A DNA stretch of 25,626 nucleotides from UBA5314 sp039679855. GTDB taxonomy: Bacteria > Bacillota > Syntrophomonadia > Syntrophomonadales > Syntrophomonadaceae. The position numbers were made by a program, and so were the translations under genes. The stretch is taken from the NCBI GenBank assembly GCA_039679855.1, contig JBDKUE010000224.1:1-25626 (forward strand). Reading direction: 5' to 3'. This document shows positions 22,522 to 25,626 of the stretch, one piece after another. Numbering within the stretch: position 1 is the stretch's first letter; each line of letters starts with the position of its first letter. Under the pieces are notes generated by a model, which worked only from the letters and a program-made list of their open reading frames with translations, had not been told where the DNA came from and did no database searches.

Positions 22522-23706
22522 TTAGCCAACCCATTCCCAGATGGCGGCTACGCCCTGACCATGTCCAACGCACATGCTCTCCACCGCATACTTGGCACCA
22601 TAGTAGGGCATCTCATGCATGAGGGTGGTTGCTATGCGAGCTCCGGTGCAACCCAGCGGGTGTCCCAGAGCGATTCCGCTGCCGCGTGGGTTTAACAATG
22701 GGTGGTTCCTGATACCCAGCTCCTTGGTGCAGTAGACCGCCTGGGAGGCAAAGGCTTCGTTGATTTCCCAGATATCAATCTGATCCATGGTCATTCCGGC
22801 CTGCTTCATTACCAAAGGAATAGCAATGGCCGGTCCAATGCCCATATAGATGGGATCAACGCCGATGGCCTTGAATCCCACAAGTTTCATTTTGGGTTTT
22901 AAACCCAGTTCCTTGCATTTTTCGCCGCTGGCCACCAGAACGCAGGCAGCGGCGTCATTGGTCTGGCTGGCATTGCCGGCGGTGACCGTAGCCAGTTCGT
23001 CTTTCAGGAACACCGGTTCCATCTTTGCTAGAGTTTCAATAGTGGTGCCCGGCCTTATGCCCTGATCCTTGTCGCAAACCTGCATTACCATGCTGCCGTC
23101 TTTTTGCAGCACTTCGGCTTCGATGGGCAGGATTTCATCCTTGAACAGGCCTTTAATTGTTGCCTGGTGGGCCTTTTCATGGCTTTCAACGGCCATCTGA
23201 TCCTGTTCTTCCCTTGTAATGCCATACTTACGGGCCACCATCTCAGCGGTCCAGCCCATACCCTTGGCATTATCGTCGGTAAACTCACCCAGGCGCGGGT
23301 TGTGTTCATTTCCCCAGCCCATGGGAACATGGGTCATATGCTGAACGCCGCCGGCCAGGATTAACTCCGAACCCCAGCCCATATTGATTTCAGCTATTGC
23401 GTTGAAAATAGCCTGCACTCCGGATGAGCAGAAGCGGTCCACCGTGCAGCCGGGAACGCTGTTGGGGAAGCCGGCCATGATTACCGCATACCGTCCGATG
23501 TTGCTGGCCATATCCTTAACCAGGGCGGTTCCGCCCAGGATTACTCCATCCAACTCTTCTTTTTTATCTTCCAGACCGGCCCGGCGCATAAGTTCATTCA
23601 TGGCCTTGGCCACCAGATCGTCAGCTCTTACATTGGCAAAATATGAGTACTTGCCAGCCTTGGCAATAGCGGTCCTAACACTTTCAACCAGGTATATATC
23701 GCGCAT
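22522..23706 (-). CDS. Thiolase (FadA-type acetyl-CoA acyltransferase)
   Basis: The 394-residue protein has Cys93 in DRFCSSGVQA, NEAFASQ, GSGIALGHPLGCTGAR and a C-terminal Cys in ESMCVGHGQGVA. The CSSG and MCVGHGQG forms are typical of degradative, broad-chain-length thiolases of the FadA type, unlike the CGSG / CIGGGMG form at 547-1728. It would release acetyl-CoA from 3-ketoacyl-CoA. It lies 21 nt after the 609-residue acyl-CoA dehydrogenase, so the two are likely translated from one message. GGGAAAGGGG precedes the ATG. Confidence 0.92.
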   Translation of the reverse strand: MRDIYLVESVRTAIAKAGKYSYFANVRADDLVAKAMNELMRRAGLEDKKEELDGVILGGTALVKDMASNIGRYAVIMAGFPNSVPGCTVDRFCSSGVQAIFNAIAEINMGWGSELILAGGVQHMTHVPMGWGNEHNPRLGEFTDDNAKGMGWTAEMVARKYGITREEQDQMAVESHEKAHQATIKGLFKDEILPIEAEVLQKDGSMVMQVCDKDQGIRPGTTIETLAKMEPVFLKDELATVTAGNASQTNDAAACVLVASGEKCKELGLKPKMKLVGFKAIGVDPIYMGIGPAIAIPLVMKQAGMTMDQIDIWEINEAFASQAVYCTKELGIRNHPLLNPRGSGIALGHPLGCTGARIATTLMHEMPYYGAKYAVESMCVGHGQGVAAIWEWVG

Positions 23707-23727
23707 GGAAATTCCCCTTTCCCCAAA

Positions 23728-25557
23728 TTAATTGATGATCAATGCTTCTTCCGGAACCTCTAAAACACTGGTGTCCGCATCTTTGATAACAGTTGTCAAA
23801 GTATAAACATTGGGCAGGATGTTGTTGGCATAGTAGCTGGCTGCAGCCAACTTGCCCTGATAGAAATTCATGTCATAATGATCGGCCGGCAGTCCAGCAA
23901 TGATCTTTTTAACCGTTAAGGCCTGGTCAAGGAGGCAAATGGCCACATAGACCTGGGCGAAGACGAACAGGGTGCGAATGGCAAAAACGTTGATTAGCTG
24001 CGCTTTTTCGGCCTTATTGGCATGCCAGGAATAAATGATGTTCATTACCTCTTCAGCGCAGTTATAGGCTTTTTCGAGGTTGGCAAACTCCTTGCTGAAC
24101 CCATCGGCATTCTTATTGGCTTCTATAAAGTCCTTAATGCTTCCCATCCACTTCTTGAAGGGTTCGCCGTTTTCCATGGTCATCTTGCGGCCTACCAGGT
24201 CGTTGCCATGGATGAAGGAGGTGCCTTCCCAGATGGTTAAGACCTTGGAATCGCGCATGTACTGCTCGACCGGGTATTCCTTTGTGTACCCTACCCCACC
24301 AAGTACCTGAATGGCTTCTGCGGTGCACAATACGGCGGATTCACTTCCGTAGCACTTGACAAGTGGGGTAAGGATAGCGGCTACGTCTGCACATTCCTTG
24401 GCTTTGGCCTTGTCTTCCGGCTTGGAGTTTTCAGCTATGTCCAGGTTGTAGAAGCCCTTGAATATCATAGCCCGGATGCCTTCCGTATAGGCCTTCATAT
24501 CCAGCAGCATTCTTCTGACGTCATCATGCTTGATAATGGCAACCCGTTCGCCCTTGATATAGCCCTGAACCCGGTCGATGGCGTACTGGGAAGCCAGGGC
24601 GTAGGCGGCGGAAGCCTGGTTGTTGGCGTTGTGTCCGGTTCCAATGCGTGATTCGTTCATCATGTTGAACATCATCATCAGCCCCTTGGAGCGCCCTTTT
24701 TCATCGGCGGCTGGTCCTACCTGAATGCCGTAACACTCGTCGTTTTCCCCGTAGTTTAGCATGCAGGTGGCGGAGCCGTTGAGGCCCATCTTGTGCTCGA
24801 TGGCGATGGTGGTTACATCATTATCCTTGCCCAGACTGCCGTCTTCGTTTACCCAGATTTTAGGTACAATATAAAGTCCCAAGCCGGCCGAGCCTTTGGC
24901 TCCCTGCGGGGGCCGGGCCAGAACCATGTGGATGGTGTTTTCGCACATGGAGCCGTCGCCTGCGGTTATGAACATCTTGGTTCCTTTGATCTTCCAGATG
25001 CGAGGATCATCAGTAGGATAAGACCTGGTCAGAGCGTCGCCCACGTCGGAACCAGCCGAAGGCTCGGTCAGGTTCATGGTTCCCTGCCAGTCTCCGGCAA
25101 GCATCTTGGGGACGAATCTTTCCCGGTCGGCTTCGGTGCCGAATTTGATTATCAGGTTGGCAGCCCCGGAGGTCAATTTGATATTGGAGCCCATGGCCGG
25201 ACAGGCCGCGGCAATCATCTCGGCCACCGCTTTGTAGAGGATCAAGGGCATGCCGCCGTCCACTTCCACGCACTCACTGCTGGAGCCCCAGCCATTCTGC
25301 TGCAAGAAGCAAAATACTTCTTTATATCCGGGAGGATTGGTGACAACCCCGTTTTCAAACTTGACCGGATTCTTGTCACCTTCAACATTGATCGGGCTTA
25401 CCACTTCCCGGGCAACCTTATATCCCTCGGTTAAAATGGCGTCAACATCGTCAACGCTAAAATATTCTTTGAAACGATCCAGGGCAAATACTTCATCTGA
25501 AGGAAGCCATTCTTTCAATATAAATTTCAAGTCGCGAATATTGTATCTGTATTCCAT
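23728..25557 (-). CDS. Acyl-CoA dehydrogenase, long form with extra C-terminal domain
   Basis: At 609 residues this is longer than classical dehydrogenases (about 380) and matches the DmdC/FadE-like group with a C-terminal helical extension. MNLTEPSAGSD (about 161-171) and KMFITAGD mark the FAD/substrate site. The catalytic base is Glu444 in IWEGTSFIHGNDLVGRKM. Residues after about 470 form the additional domain that ends in EVPEEALIIN. It introduces the first double bond in an acyl-CoA; which one cannot be told. It lies between a hydratase gene upstream (partial, 21 nt away) and a FadA-type thiolase. GGAGGAAAAACGCAA precedes the ATG. Confidence 0.92.
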   Translation of the reverse strand: MEYRYNIRDLKFILKEWLPSDEVFALDRFKEYFSVDDVDAILTEGYKVAREVVSPINVEGDKNPVKFENGVVTNPPGYKEVFCFLQQNGWGSSSECVEVDGGMPLILYKAVAEMIAAACPAMGSNIKLTSGAANLIIKFGTEADRERFVPKMLAGDWQGTMNLTEPSAGSDVGDALTRSYPTDDPRIWKIKGTKMFITAGDGSMCENTIHMVLARPPQGAKGSAGLGLYIVPKIWVNEDGSLGKDNDVTTIAIEHKMGLNGSATCMLNYGENDECYGIQVGPAADEKGRSKGLMMMFNMMNESRIGTGHNANNQASAAYALASQYAIDRVQGYIKGERVAIIKHDDVRRMLLDMKAYTEGIRAMIFKGFYNLDIAENSKPEDKAKAKECADVAAILTPLVKCYGSESAVLCTAEAIQVLGGVGYTKEYPVEQYMRDSKVLTIWEGTSFIHGNDLVGRKMTMENGEPFKKWMGSIKDFIEANKNADGFSKEFANLEKAYNCAEEVMNIIYSWHANKAEKAQLINVFAIRTLFVFAQVYVAICLLDQALTVKKIIAGLPADHYDMNFYQGKLAAASYYANNILPNVYTLTTVIKDADTSVLEVPEEALIIN

Positions 25558-25578
25558 TTGCGTTTTTCCTCCTATTTA

Positions 25579-25626
25579 CTACTCCCCGGTGTATACGGGT
25601 TTGCGTTTTTCCAGGAAGGCATTCAT
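25579..25626 (-). CDS. Enoyl-CoA hydratase family protein, C-terminal end only
   Basis: The last 48 nt on the minus strand encode MNAFLEKRKPVYTGE and a TAG stop. This is the same C-terminal signature as the three hydratases in the window (FLEKRKPSF, FIEKRKAVF, FIEKRKPEY). The rest of the gene lies beyond the window. The ATG that begins the visible piece is internal by comparison with those paralogues. The gene shows that the second beta-oxidation operon continues upstream. Confidence 0.75.
   Translation of the reverse strand: MNAFLEKRKPVYTGE

Overview
The window reads as the chromosome of an anaerobic, probably syntrophic or fermentative, Gram-positive bacterium of the Clostridia / Desulfotomaculales-Syntrophomonadales type. 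This is inferred from strong AGGAGG ribosome sites, GTG and TTG starts, moderate GC content, a copper-amine-oxidase-N-like stalk domain, dense acyl-CoA beta-oxidation genes, a biotin-dependent Na+-pumping decarboxylase and sigma-54 control. No mobile element, CRISPR array, tRNA or rRNA was seen.

Layout. 1-401: 3' end of a stalk-domain surface protein. 547-4416 (minus): crotonase, 3-hydroxybutyryl-CoA dehydrogenase, a second enoyl-CoA hydratase and acetyl-CoA acetyltransferase. 4417-5232: divergent regulatory region. 5233-8319 (plus): an acyl-CoA dehydrogenase best read as non-decarboxylating glutaryl-CoA dehydrogenase, a 32-residue membrane peptide, and glutaconyl-CoA decarboxylase alpha (gcdA). 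8544-10655 (plus): a CBS-PAS-AAA+-Fis sigma-54 activator. 10663-11955 (minus): MFS carrier. 12234-12446 (minus): stand-alone biotin carrier (gcdC). 12447-13450: second divergent regulatory region. 13451-16299 (plus): ArsB/SLC13-like ion transporter, two tiny membrane proteins (30 and 47 aa, the second OadG/GcdD-like) and the Na+-translocating beta subunit (gcdB). 16653-17989: universal stress protein, zinc-ribbon membrane protein and hotdog thioesterase. 18112-25626 (minus): a second beta-oxidation operon that enters from outside the window: partial hydratase, 609-aa acyl-CoA dehydrogenase, FadA-type thiolase, hydroxyacyl-CoA dehydrogenase, hydratase, thiolase, and a degenerate thiolase.

How it works together. 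The first 16 kb encodes glutaryl-CoA -> glutaconyl-CoA -> crotonyl-CoA + CO2 (Na+ export) -> 3-hydroxybutyryl-CoA -> acetoacetyl-CoA -> 2 acetyl-CoA. The genes lie in four separate transcription units. Each unit is preceded by a good -24/-12 sigma-54 promoter (4670-4685 minus, 4972-4987 plus, 12605-12620 minus, 12965-12980 plus). Each divergent promoter pair shares one 20-bp GTGT-N12-ACAC inverted repeat (4808-4827 and 12849-12868), a natural binding site for the activator encoded at 8544. This is the main discovery here: a split but coherent sigma-54 regulon for glutarate-type dicarboxylate oxidation coupled to a Na+ pump with unusually minimal biotin and small membrane subunits. The enzyme that would activate glutarate to its CoA ester, ETF and biotin ligase are not in the window.
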